The notes under the pieces: generated by a model
Database searches by the model: none
The model's input: only the letters and a program-made list of their open reading frames with translations
What the model was told of the DNA's origin: nothing
Program-made: the position numbers and the translations under genes
Shown: positions 24,592-33,600 of the stretch, in pieces
Layout: every line of letters begins with the position of its first letter
Position numbering within the stretch: position 1 is the first letter of the stretch
NCBI RefSeq assembly: GCF_001545035.1
Contig: NZ_FCOJ02000032.1
Location: 1-64,000, forward strand
Source of the DNA: Caballeronia glebae
Lineage (GTDB): Bacteria; Pseudomonadota; Gammaproteobacteria; Burkholderiales; Burkholderiaceae
DNA length: 64,000 nt
Direction: 5' to 3'

Positions 24592-26466
24592 TTAAGTCTT
24601 TCCTGCATCTGCGTCGACGGCGTCGTGGGCTTCCGTTTCGGCATGATTTTCCGAACCGGACGGCTGGCCGACCGCCTTCGCCATCTCCTCCTCGTGTCGT
24701 ATCAGGTTCATCCCGGTGTGCACCAAAGCCACGTGGGTGAAGGCCTGCGGGAAATTCCCGACCATCCGCTTCGCCACCGTGTCGTACTCCTCGGCCAGCA
24801 GCCCGACGTCGTTCGCGAGACCGACGAGGCGCTCGAACATCTGGTGCGCATCGTCGATGCGGCCCTGAAGCGCCAGATTGTCGACCAGCCAGAAGCTACA
24901 AGCTAAAAATGTGCCTTCCCCGGGCGGCAGTCCGTCCGCGACTTCGGCGGTGTGATAACGCTTGACCAGTCCATCGTGCGTCAAATCGGTCTCGATCGCA
25001 TGTACGGTTCCGGTCACTCGCGGATCTTTTGGCGGCAAAAATCCGAGCAACGGGATGAGCAGCAGGCTCGCGTCGAGCGCATCGCTGCCGTATGCCTGCG
25101 TGAAGGAGTTGAGTTCCGGATTCCAGCTCTTCTTCAACACCTCGGCGCGGATGCGCGCGCGCATCTCGCGCCAGTGGTCGATCGGACCAGGCAGCTCGAA
25201 CGTTTCCGCCGATTTGATCGCGCGGTCGTATGCGACCCACGCCATCACCTTCGAGAACGTGAAGTGTTGCTTTCCGCCGCGCACTTCCCAGATACCTTCG
25301 TCGGGTTGCTCCCAGATCGTGTCGAGGTGTTGCAGCATGGCGCACTGAATGGACCACGCGGTTTCGTCGCTCTGCAGGCCGCCAACGCGCGCGAGGTGCA
25401 GCGCGTTCATCACTTCGCCGTAGACGTCGAGCTGCAACTGATCGACCGCGCCATTGCCGACGCGCACCGGCGCCGCGCCCTCGTAGCCCGGCAGCCACGG
25501 GACCTCCCATTCGGGCAGGCGGCGCTCGCCCGCGATGCCGTACATGATCTGAATCTGCGACGGCGACCCCGCCATCACGCGGCCTAGCCACGCCCGCCAT
25601 GCGCGGGCTTCGTCGTAGTAGCCGCCGCGCATCATCGCGAGCAGCGTGATGGTCGCATCGCGCAGCCAGCAGTAGCGGTAATCCCAGTTGCGCGTGCCGC
25701 CGAGTTGCTCCGGGAGCGAGGTCGTCGGCGCGGCGACGATGCCGCCCGTCGGCTCATACGCGAGCGCCTTGAGCGTGATGAGCGAGCGGCGGATCGCGCT
25801 CGCCCAGCGGCCGTTGAGCTTGCTTTGCCCGGACCACTCGCGCCAGTGGTTTTCGGTGCGCGCGAGTTGCGTATGCGGGTCCGACGCGTGCGGCAAACGC
25901 AGATGCGACTGCGAGTAGCACAGCGAGAAGGGCACGCGCTCACCCGCGTTCACATCGAAGCAGGCGGTCGTGTGCATGTTCTCGCCGACGAGATCGACGG
26001 GCGTGCGCAGCACCGCGAGATCCGGTCCGGCGATCGCGCGGATGCCGCTGTCGTCGGGCAGGCGGCTGACCCAGGGCACGGCCGAGCCGTAATCGAAGCG
26101 CAGCACGAGTTCCATCTTCATGCGCACCGTGCCGCGACGGCCGATCACGATGCGCACCAATTCTGAATGGCCGTTGCGCGAAGGCATGAAATCAACGATG
26201 GTCACGGCCCCTTGCGGCGTCTCGAAATCGGTTTCGAGGACCAGCGTGTCTTCGCGATAGCGGCGCGTGATGACGGGCGACTCGCCGTCGGGCATGTCTG
26301 GCGCGATGAGCCATCGGCCGTGCTCGGGCGTGCCGAGCAGCGCGGCGAAGCAAGCGCCGGAGTCGAAGCGCGGCCAACAGAGCCAATCGACGGAGCCGTA
26401 GCGGGAAATGAGGGCTGCGGTGTGGCCGTCGCCGACCATCGCATAGTCTTCGATCAGTGCTGGCAT
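24592..26466 (-). CDS. Glycoside hydrolase family 15 protein (glucoamylase/trehalase type)
   Basis: The product has 624 residues. It starts MPALIEDYAMVGDGHTAALI, typical of bacterial GH15 proteins with an N-terminal beta-sandwich. The (alpha/alpha)6 barrel follows from about residue 260, with the signature RNWDYRYCWLRDA and then PDEGIWEVRGG. The family includes glucoamylases, glucodextranases and trehalases. The lack of a signal peptide points to a cytosolic role in glucan or trehalose turnover. AGGAAG lies before the ATG. It is upstream of phaZ on the same strand but separated by 354 bp. Confidence 0.92.
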   Translation of the reverse strand: MPALIEDYAMVGDGHTAALISRYGSVDWLCWPRFDSGACFAALLGTPEHGRWLIAPDMPDGESPVITRRYREDTLVLETDFETPQGAVTIVDFMPSRNGHSELVRIVIGRRGTVRMKMELVLRFDYGSAVPWVSRLPDDSGIRAIAGPDLAVLRTPVDLVGENMHTTACFDVNAGERVPFSLCYSQSHLRLPHASDPHTQLARTENHWREWSGQSKLNGRWASAIRRSLITLKALAYEPTGGIVAAPTTSLPEQLGGTRNWDYRYCWLRDATITLLAMMRGGYYDEARAWRAWLGRVMAGSPSQIQIMYGIAGERRLPEWEVPWLPGYEGAAPVRVGNGAVDQLQLDVYGEVMNALHLARVGGLQSDETAWSIQCAMLQHLDTIWEQPDEGIWEVRGGKQHFTFSKVMAWVAYDRAIKSAETFELPGPIDHWREMRARIRAEVLKKSWNPELNSFTQAYGSDALDASLLLIPLLGFLPPKDPRVTGTVHAIETDLTHDGLVKRYHTAEVADGLPPGEGTFLACSFWLVDNLALQGRIDDAHQMFERLVGLANDVGLLAEEYDTVAKRMVGNFPQAFTHVALVHTGMNLIRHEEEMAKAVGQPSGSENHAETEAHDAVDADAGKT

Positions 26467-26940
26467 AAGCGAACATCTTCCTGCTGGCGGCGCAGGCCGA
26501 ATTGAAACGCGCCGCGGGTTGAGCAACAGATTCGGGACGAGCGCGCGCCCGGGCGAAGCGCGGCGTCGTCGTCACTAAGGCGACGCACGCCACGCATGCT
26601 TTCTGGCCGCATTCTGCCGCAATCGTTCGCGATGAGCAGAAAACCGGGCCGCGCGCAATCGACGCACGACGGCCAGTGCAACGGCGGCCGCGTCGCGTTG
26701 GCGGAAAAGCACTAGCGAACCGCCGATCGCGCCGTTGAAAAATTATTCGACTGATGTTTAGATTAAAGTTTCCTGAAAGGCATCAGCGCTTGCATCGGCC
26801 CGTTGTTCGCGGCGCTGAAACTTTGTCACCTTTCATTTGTCTTTCAGCATGTTCCCGGTCGTCTCGCGCGCGGGCCATGCAGTCGCTTCGCGCCGCGTCC
26901 CTTCCGGTTTTCAACGTAGCGTTTCGAGGAACAGAATCCC
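26467..26940. other. Intergenic region between GH15 and the 82-residue gene
   Basis: These 474 bp carry no supported gene. The only clear signal is a plus-strand promoter candidate at 26735-26764 in an AT-rich patch. The rest is GC-rich sequence without strong hairpins. Confidence 0.5.
26735..26764 (+). promoter_or_regulatory. Candidate sigma-70 promoter upstream of the 82-residue gene
   Basis: TTGAAA at 26735-26740 and TAGATT at 26759-26764 are 18 bp apart. They sit in the only AT-rich patch of this gap. The leader to the ATG at 26941 would be about 170 nt. Confidence 0.4.
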
Positions 26941-27189
26941 ATGCTCTATCCGTCGAAAGCTGACTGCATCGCCGTACTTTCCGCCGCGAGCCGCGTGTCG
27001 GACGCCGAAATGCTCCTCGCGCTCGATCACAAACGTCTCGGCCTGTCTCGCAATGCGATGGAAACCGCCGCCGTGTTTCTCACCGAGCGCGGCTGTTTCA
27101 ACCGCTACACCTTCGGCGCGGCTGGCGTATCGGTCGGTGCGCTGTCGCTCCAGGGACGCCTGCGTCTCGATCAACTCGCGAACGGCTGA
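26941..27189 (+). CDS. Small hypothetical protein, 82 residues
   Basis: I do not recognise this gene. The product is soluble, with no signal peptide or membrane helix. It has a predicted helix-rich N-terminal half (SDAEMLLALDHKRLGLSRNA) and one Cys in each half. CGAGGAACAG before the ATG gives a plausible ribosome site. Codon use looks like neighbouring genes. It stands alone between GH15 and a convergent DUF3096 gene. The HKRLGLSRNAMETAA stretch could be a short helix-turn-helix, but this is weak. Confidence 0.6.
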   Translation: MLYPSKADCIAVLSAASRVSDAEMLLALDHKRLGLSRNAMETAAVFLTERGCFNRYTFGAAGVSVGALSLQGRLRLDQLANG

Positions 27190-27345
27190 CTCAACCTGGA
27201 TCACCGGCGCGGCCCGTCCGCGTGTTCTCCTTTCGTGACACTTTGCGCACGCACGCGGTTCGGCCCGCGCGCGTGCGCTCGCGCATCCGTGTGCATGCGC
27301 GGAACCGCCGACGCGATCCGGCGTCACACGACAGTCGCGCGCCCG

Positions 27346-27498
27346 TCAGAAATGGGCCGATCCCATCCCGAACAGGCCGATCAGCCCGATCACGATCAGA
27401 TAGATCGCCACGATGAAGTTCAGCAACCGCGGCATGATGAGAATGAGGATCCCGGCGATCAGGGAGATCAGCGGGCCGAGGCCTAGGTGAATAGTCAT
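27346..27498 (-). CDS. DUF3096-family small membrane protein
   Basis: The product has 50 residues, almost all hydrophobic, forming two membrane helices (about residues 5-23 and 27-45) joined by MPRLLNFI. This matches the DUF3096 pattern of tiny inner-membrane proteins seen in proteobacteria. CAGGAG lies 8 bp before ATG 27498 and sets the start, although the frame runs further upstream. It is divergent from the lactonase gene. Function is unknown. Confidence 0.85.
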   Translation of the reverse strand: MTIHLGLGPLISLIAGILILIMPRLLNFIVAIYLIVIGLIGLFGMGSAHF

Positions 27499-27656
27499 CG
27501 CGGCAACTCCTGTTGTTGGTTCGAATCGTGTCGGTTGGCCCGTCGTGCGAGGTGTATCTTTTGGAGCGGAAATTGCTCCCGCCTTGGGCCTTGCGATGTT
27601 GGCGTATTCGCGCGTCGCCCCGATAACAAGCAACAAAGAGACGATGAGGAGGTTTC

Positions 27657-28973
27657 ATGCACCCGAGCCATCCCTGCGGCGCGAATCCGCTGATGCCCGT
27701 CTTGCAAGACGCGCGCCCGATGCACGTCAGACCCATCGCGTGGGCTAAAAGTGTCGCGCTCATGCTGTCGCTGGCGGCGGCGCAGGCTTTCGCGCAGACG
27801 GCCGCCACGCCCGCGACGGCAGGCACGGCGAGCGATGCGGCCACCGCGCGAGCGGCCAGCGGCGAAGTCTACGATCTGCTCATCGGCACCTATACGGGCG
27901 GCGGCAAGAGCGAAGGCATCTATGTCTATCGCTTCGACACGGGCAGCGGCGAGTTGGCACGCGTCGCGTCGGCGCAGACGGTAAACCCGTCGTATCTCGT
28001 CGTGAGCCGCGACCGTAATTACGTGTACGCAGTGAACGAATTGCCCGGCGACAACGGCCCGGCGACGCAACGCGGTGGCGTGAGCGCCTTTCGCTTCGAT
28101 CGCGCGAGCGGCCAGTTGAGCTTTCTCAATCGCGTTTCGTCGGACGGCAACGATCCGTGTTATCTCTCCATCTCGCCCGACGGCAAATATCTGCTTACCG
28201 CCAACTATTCCGTCGCGTCCAATCCGGGCGGCAGCTTCGCGGTCTTTCCGCTTTCCGCCGATGGCCACGTGGGCAGTTCGGTGCTGACGGTGCATCACGA
28301 AGGCGGCGGACCGGTGAAGGGAAGGCAGGACAATTCGCATGTCCACTCGACCGTGTTCTCGCCCGACGGCAAGTATCTCTTCGCGCAGGATCTCGGCGTG
28401 GACAAGGTATTCGCGTATCGATACACGCCCGATCCGTCCGCATCGAGCCGCGGCCTCTTCGGTCCGACCGAAGCGCGTTACACGCCGATCAAGCCGGGCT
28501 CCGGGCCGCGTCATCTGATCTTCGACGCAAGCGGCAAACACGCTTATCTGACGACTGAGTTGAGTGCATCGGTGCTCGTGTTCGATTATCGCGACGGCAA
28601 CCTTACGCAAGTCCAGAGCGCATCGATCATCGCGCCGGGCTTCAGAGGCAAGATCGGCGGCGGCGCGATCCATCTCTCGCCGGACGGCCGGTTCCTGTAC
28701 GTTACCAATCGCGGCGACGCGAACGAGCTCGTGCAGTTCGCGATCGATCCGGCGAACGGCCGTCTGAAGTTCGTCAAGCGCTATCCGACGCTCGGCAAGA
28801 CGCCGCGCGAATTCGCGATCGATCCGACCGGGCGCTGGCTCGTCGTCGGCAATCAGGAGAGCGACAGCGCGTATTTCTTCCGCCGCAATCCGCAAACGGG
28901 CGAGCTTGCTTCGGACCCGAAGCGGCTGTCGATCGGCTCGCCAGTCGATTTCAAGTTCGTTTCGCCGTTGTAA
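27657..28973 (+). CDS. Secreted lactonase-family beta-propeller protein
   Basis: The product has 438 residues. It belongs to the 6-phosphogluconolactonase (YbhE/Pgl) seven-bladed propeller family: LIGTYTGGGKSEGIYVYRFD opens blade one, and repeated blade ends such as LSISPDGKYLLTANY, HSTVFSPDGKYLFAQD and IHLSPDGRFLYVTNRGD follow. A signal peptide (about residues 22-47, ending AQAFA) predicts export, unlike cytosolic Pgl. It may therefore hydrolyse other lactones or be a propeller without that activity. GAGGAGG supports ATG 27657; a second ATG at 27720 sits right before the signal peptide. Confidence 0.88.
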   Translation: MHPSHPCGANPLMPVLQDARPMHVRPIAWAKSVALMLSLAAAQAFAQTAATPATAGTASDAATARAASGEVYDLLIGTYTGGGKSEGIYVYRFDTGSGELARVASAQTVNPSYLVVSRDRNYVYAVNELPGDNGPATQRGGVSAFRFDRASGQLSFLNRVSSDGNDPCYLSISPDGKYLLTANYSVASNPGGSFAVFPLSADGHVGSSVLTVHHEGGGPVKGRQDNSHVHSTVFSPDGKYLFAQDLGVDKVFAYRYTPDPSASSRGLFGPTEARYTPIKPGSGPRHLIFDASGKHAYLTTELSASVLVFDYRDGNLTQVQSASIIAPGFRGKIGGGAIHLSPDGRFLYVTNRGDANELVQFAIDPANGRLKFVKRYPTLGKTPREFAIDPTGRWLVVGNQESDSAYFFRRNPQTGELASDPKRLSIGSPVDFKFVSPL

Positions 28974-29031
28974 ACCGTTGATTGCGGCGACCGGACCTGG
29001 CGACAAGCGATGTGATTACAAGCGCGACTGG

Positions 29032-29418
29032 ATGTCGTCGGCGTGCCAGCGCGTGATGCGCGTCGCGCACGACGGCTCGTGGCGCGGCGCGGGCAAACAC
29101 TGGACCGAAGCGAACGGAAACGAAGACATCCCGTCCGCGTTCGCCTTTCCGGATTCGCATCACAATTTCGAACCTATCGGCGGCTATGCGCGCCAGTGGT
29201 ACACGTTCCCCGTGCTCGGCAGCTTGCAGGCGGGCGGCGGATTCTTCGTCGGCGTCACAGCGCGCAGCGACGTCGCGCATTACCTGCCGTTGCCGCTCGC
29301 GCTGCCGATCGGCTCGATCCGCTACCGGCGCGCGTCGGTCATGGCGACGATCATCCCGCGCATTCCCGGTCTCGATGACGGCGACGTCGCGTTCTTCTGG
29401 GGGCGCTACGAGTTCTAG
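29032..29418 (+). pseudogene. pagP: PagP-like lipid A palmitoyltransferase remnant, 5'-truncated
   Basis: The open frame resembles the C-terminal two-thirds of PagP. FAFPDSHHNFEPIGGYARQW aligns with the PagP segment that carries the catalytic Asp-Ser pair. GVTARSDVAHYLPLPLALP and a closing DVAFFWGRYEF match the last strands of its eight-stranded barrel. Missing are the signal peptide, the N-terminal amphipathic helix and the first strand with the catalytic His. Upstream lies directly the end of the lactonase gene. No ribosome site precedes ATG 29032. Intact PagP is about 160 residues mature in the outer membrane; this remnant should be inactive. Homology starts near 29090. Confidence 0.72.
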
Positions 29419-29505
29419 TACGATGCTTCTTTCGAGGCGCCTCTCTTTCGCGCTCGACTGAAAGGTGTACTGAGAAAATCGAAAGGCAATAGCAGGGAAG
29501 CAAGA

Positions 29506-30588
29506 TTGAACACGACTCACACATTCGATGCCCGCGAGCATCCGACCAGGCGCGACGAGCCGGCGCCGCCGGGATTCATCAGCGCGTTCAGCTTCGCCCG
29601 CGGCGAGGCGCTGCGGCTCACATGGAACGAGGCGCGCGAAGCGGTCGCGGGCGATGGCCCGACGACGTGGCTGCATCTGTCCGGCAACGACGACGCCGTC
29701 GAGCGCTGGCTCAATGGCGTCGCGTCGATGCCCGATGTCGCGCGCGAGTTCCTTAACGGCGAGGACACGCGTCCGCGCGTGCATGTCGGAGCGAACTTCG
29801 TGTATGGCGTCGTCGCGGATCTGGAACTCGTCGCGAAGACGCCGGATGTCGCCGCGTCTGCCGCGCCCGCCGCGCCCGCCGCGCCTGACGCGCGCGAGGC
29901 CAACCGCGCGACCAGCGCGCTGCGCTTTTACGTCGACCGGCATCGCATGATCACCGTGCGCGCGCGGCCGCTGCAATCGACCGACCGGCTGCGTCACGCC
30001 GTGCTCAAAGGCGCGATGTTCCGCGATGCCGTCGATCTTTTCGCGGGGCTCATCCGCGCGCTGAACGAGACCTTCGCGGATCGCATCGACGACATCGGCG
30101 ATTGTCTCGACGATGTCGAGGAAAGCGTGCTCGAAGGCGGCCATTCGAAATGCCGCCCGATGTTGGGCGAGGCCAGGCGGCGCATCGTGGAGGTCAAGCG
30201 CTTCATCGACCCCGAGCGCAACGCGCTGATGCAACTCGTCGTGCGCAAACTCGAATGGGCCGAACCGCGCTCGATGGAATCGCTCGTGCAGGCGATTCAG
30301 GTCGTGAACGGATTGGGCGGCGGCCTCGAAGGACTATACGAACGCTCGAAGCTGTTGCAGGACGAAATCGCCGCGGCGCTTTCGGAGGACATCAACCGCA
30401 AGCTGCTGTGGCTCGCGATCATGTCCGCGTTGCTGCTGCCCGCGACGCTCGTCACCGGCGTGTTCGGCATGAACGTGGCGGGCCTGCCGGGTACGAAGGA
30501 CCCGTCGTCGTTCTGGATCGTGATGGGCGTGATGGCGGGCTGCGCCGCCATCACGATCTTTCTGTTGCGCCGCTTGCGGCTCTGGTGA
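29506..30588 (+). CDS. CorA/ZntB-family divalent metal transporter
   Basis: The product has 360 residues. A large cytoplasmic N-terminal domain is followed by two C-terminal membrane helices. The first ends in the family signature GMN (VTGVFGMNVAGLPG). The TWLHLSGNDD opening and charged loop after GMN resemble ZntB-type zinc transporters, but CorA-type magnesium transport is also possible. An Ala/Pro-rich stretch (PAAPAAPDA) interrupts the cytoplasmic domain. The start is TTG at 29506 with GCAGGGAAG upstream. It is convergent with ftsK, leaving 37 bp between stops. Confidence 0.88.
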   Translation: MNTTHTFDAREHPTRRDEPAPPGFISAFSFARGEALRLTWNEAREAVAGDGPTTWLHLSGNDDAVERWLNGVASMPDVAREFLNGEDTRPRVHVGANFVYGVVADLELVAKTPDVAASAAPAAPAAPDAREANRATSALRFYVDRHRMITVRARPLQSTDRLRHAVLKGAMFRDAVDLFAGLIRALNETFADRIDDIGDCLDDVEESVLEGGHSKCRPMLGEARRRIVEVKRFIDPERNALMQLVVRKLEWAEPRSMESLVQAIQVVNGLGGGLEGLYERSKLLQDEIAAALSEDINRKLLWLAIMSALLLPATLVTGVFGMNVAGLPGTKDPSSFWIVMGVMAGCAAITIFLLRRLRLW

Positions 30589-30591
30589 CGC

Positions 30592-30636
30592 TCGTTCGGC
30601 CGCTTTCGGCCGCTCATTCGTCCGCTTATTCGACCG
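30592..30636. repeat. Short degenerate repeats between the corA-like gene and ftsK
   Basis: Four copies of a TTCGNCCGC-like unit occur in about 40 bp across the gap between the convergent stops. They could fold weakly, but no terminator-like T run is present. Confidence 0.4.
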
Positions 30637-33600
30637 GGCCGGGCGGCGCGAGCACTTCGCGGTTGCCGTTGCTGCCCATCGGCGAGACGAGGCCGGCCGC
30701 TTCCATCTGCTCGACGAGCCGCGCCGCGCGGTTATAGCCGATGCGCAATTGCCGCTGCACCGACGAAATCGAAGCGCGCCGCGTGCGCACGACGAAAGCG
30801 ACCGCTTCGTCGTAGAGCGGATCGGCTTCCGCATCGGGCGAGTCGCCGAAAAGGTCCTGCGTGCCGCCTTCGGGCGTCGGTCCGGAGAGAATGCCTTCCT
30901 CGTACTCCGGCTCGCCGAACTGCTTCAGATGCTCGACCACGCGATGCACTTCCTCGTCCGCGACGAACGCGCCGTGCACGCGCTGCGGATAGCCGGTGCC
31001 GGGCGGCAGGAACAGCATGTCGCCCGCGCCGAGCAGCGATTCCGCGCCCATCTGGTCGAGAATCGTGCGCGAATCGATCTTGGACGACACCTGAAACGCC
31101 ACGCGCGTCGGAATGTTTGCCTTGATGAGCCCGGTGATCACGTCGACCGATGGCCGCTGCGTCGCGAGAATCAGGTGGATGCCGGCCGCGCGCGCCTTTT
31201 GCGCGAGACGCGCGATCAGTTGCTCGATCTGCTTGCCCGCGACCATCATCAGATCGGCGAGTTCGTCGATGACCACGACGATGAGCGGCAGCTTGGCGAG
31301 CGGCTCGGGTGCATCGGGCGTGAGCGAGAACGGGTTCGTGAGCTTCTTGCCGGCGGCTTCCGTGTTGCGGATTTTCTGATTGAAGCCCTGGAGATTACGC
31401 ACGCCGACCGCCGACATCAGCCGGTAGCGCTTCTCCATTTCGCCGACGCACCAGTTGAGCGCGTTCGACGCGAGCTTCATGTCGGTGACGACCGGCGCGA
31501 GCAGATGCGGAATGCCTTCGTAGACGGAAAGCTCCAGCATCTTCGGGTCGATCATGATGAGGCGCACGTCCTCCGGCTTCGCCTTGTAGAGCAGCGAGAG
31601 GATCATCGCGTTGATGGCGACCGACTTGCCCGAGCCCGTCGTGCCCGCGACGAGCATGTGCGGCGCCTTGGCGAGATCCGTTACGACCGGATTGCCGACG
31701 ATGTCCTTGCCCATCGCGATGGTCAGATTCGACTTCGAGTTGCGATACACGTCGTCGTCGAGGATCTCGGACAGCCGGATCATCTGGCGCTTCGCGTTCG
31801 GCAGTTCGAGGCCCATGCAGGTCTTGCCGGGAATCGTCTCGACGACGCGAATCGACGTGAGGCCGAGACCGCGCGAAAGATCCTTCATCAATCCGACGAT
31901 CTGACTGCCGCGCACGCCGAGCGCGGGGTCGACCTCAAAGCGCGTGATGACCGGACCGGCCGACGCGCCGACGACCGTCACCGGCACCTTGAATTCCTGA
32001 AGGCGCTGCTCGATCAGCAGGCCGGTTTCGCTCAGACGCTCCTCGGATACCGGTTCGACCTCGTCGGACGCGGGTTCGAGCAGATCGAGCGTCGGTAATT
32101 CCACCGACGATGCGTGCGGCGCGTGGAACTCGAATTCCGTTGGCGCACAGCCGCGTACCGGCGTGCGCGGTTCGGGCGGGGAGGGTGGCGTCGCGACCGG
32201 TTGACTCGCGGCCGGCGCGGCCGGCGCGTCGATGGGCGGCGGCGGAGCGGCCGGCACGGCGGCGATGCCCGGAAAGCGCACGATGTTCGACGGCGACGCG
32301 AACTCGCCGCCCGCCACCTGGCGTTCGTCGATCGTCGGTTCTTCATCTTCCACGGGCGCCTCGTCCGGTTCGTCGACGACGCGCAGCAGCGGCGGGGCAG
32401 GGGGCTCGCGGTGGTCTTCGACGGGCGCGGGCGCGTCCAGCCACGGCGGCGTTTGCGCGAGTTCGCGCAGATCCGGCACCGGTTCCGGCTGCCGTGCCAC
32501 ATCCTCGGGTTCTGCCGTCACGTTCGCAAACGGCGGCGGCGGTTCGGATGGCAACTCGATTTGCGCCGGTTCTTGCGGCGGGCTTTCTTCGACTTCCTCT
32601 TCGCTCACATCGATTGCCGGCGGCGTGACAGGCTCGACAGCCGCGACCTCGGGAATCGACGGCTCCGGCAGACGCATTTCGAAAAGCGGCGGCGGCTCGA
32701 CGAGCGCGGGCGCAATGACGTGCGCGTCGATCAGAGGCGGCGCGATGTGCTCTTCGATTTCCTGCACCTCGACAGACGGCGATACTTCAGGCGCAGTTTC
32801 AACAATGCGCGCGACGGGCGTCGCCAACTCCGATACTTCGGCGCTCGGCTGGACGTCGGGCTGCGCGGCTCGCGCCATCGCCACATGCCCGCGCGCGAGA
32901 CTCGCGCCGGCCAGCGACGTCCACATCGCGGTCTTCTCTTCGATGGAGCGCAGCGTCGCCTGAATGGTGCCGGGCGCGGGCGGCGGCGCTGGCGGCCCGA
33001 GCGGTGTGGCCGGACGCGAGAACGCGGGCGCGGCGAGCGGCGCGGGCGCGAACTCACGCGTTGCGGCGACCGCGGCCGGGCGCGCGGGAGGACGGCTCGC
33101 GCCCTGCGACGCTTGCGGCAAAGGCGGCCGGCGGGGCGCGCCCACGCTCGCGGCGACGGACGCGCTCGCCATTGCCGACGATCGTTGCGCGGACATCGAT
33201 GTCGACGGACCGCGCGGACGATCCATGCGAGGCGCGGGCGTCGGCGGCGTCTGAATGCGCGGCGTGTCGACGGCGACGGATGCGCGCAGGCCCGAACCCG
33301 AAGGCTCGAACGCGGACGCCTGTCGCGGCGCAAACGGCGCGCGCTCCTCGCGATTCGCCAGCGCCGCCGACGGATTTAACCAGCCCGACGGCGCGACCGG
33401 CTCCGTATGCGTGACCGGACGCGCGACGCCGGCTGCCTCGAATGCGGGGCGTTTTGCATACGCTTCGGCGGTGGCGACGGCGCTCGCGGCGGCGGCCACG
33501 GTGCGGCTGGCAGCGCTCCTGCCGATCGGAGCGGGACGCCACGCGGTTGGCCGCTGATAACGAGTGCCGCGTTGGCCGGTCGGCAGACCGAGCGTCGGCT

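Noticed and set aside
27515..27535. GGTTCGAATC resembling a tRNA T-loop
   Set aside because: No acceptor or anticodon stem can be formed around it.
33004..33560. Several overlapping frames in the FtsK linker region
   Set aside because: Low-complexity Pro/Ala/Arg-rich sequence gives open frames on both strands; ftsK is continuous through it.
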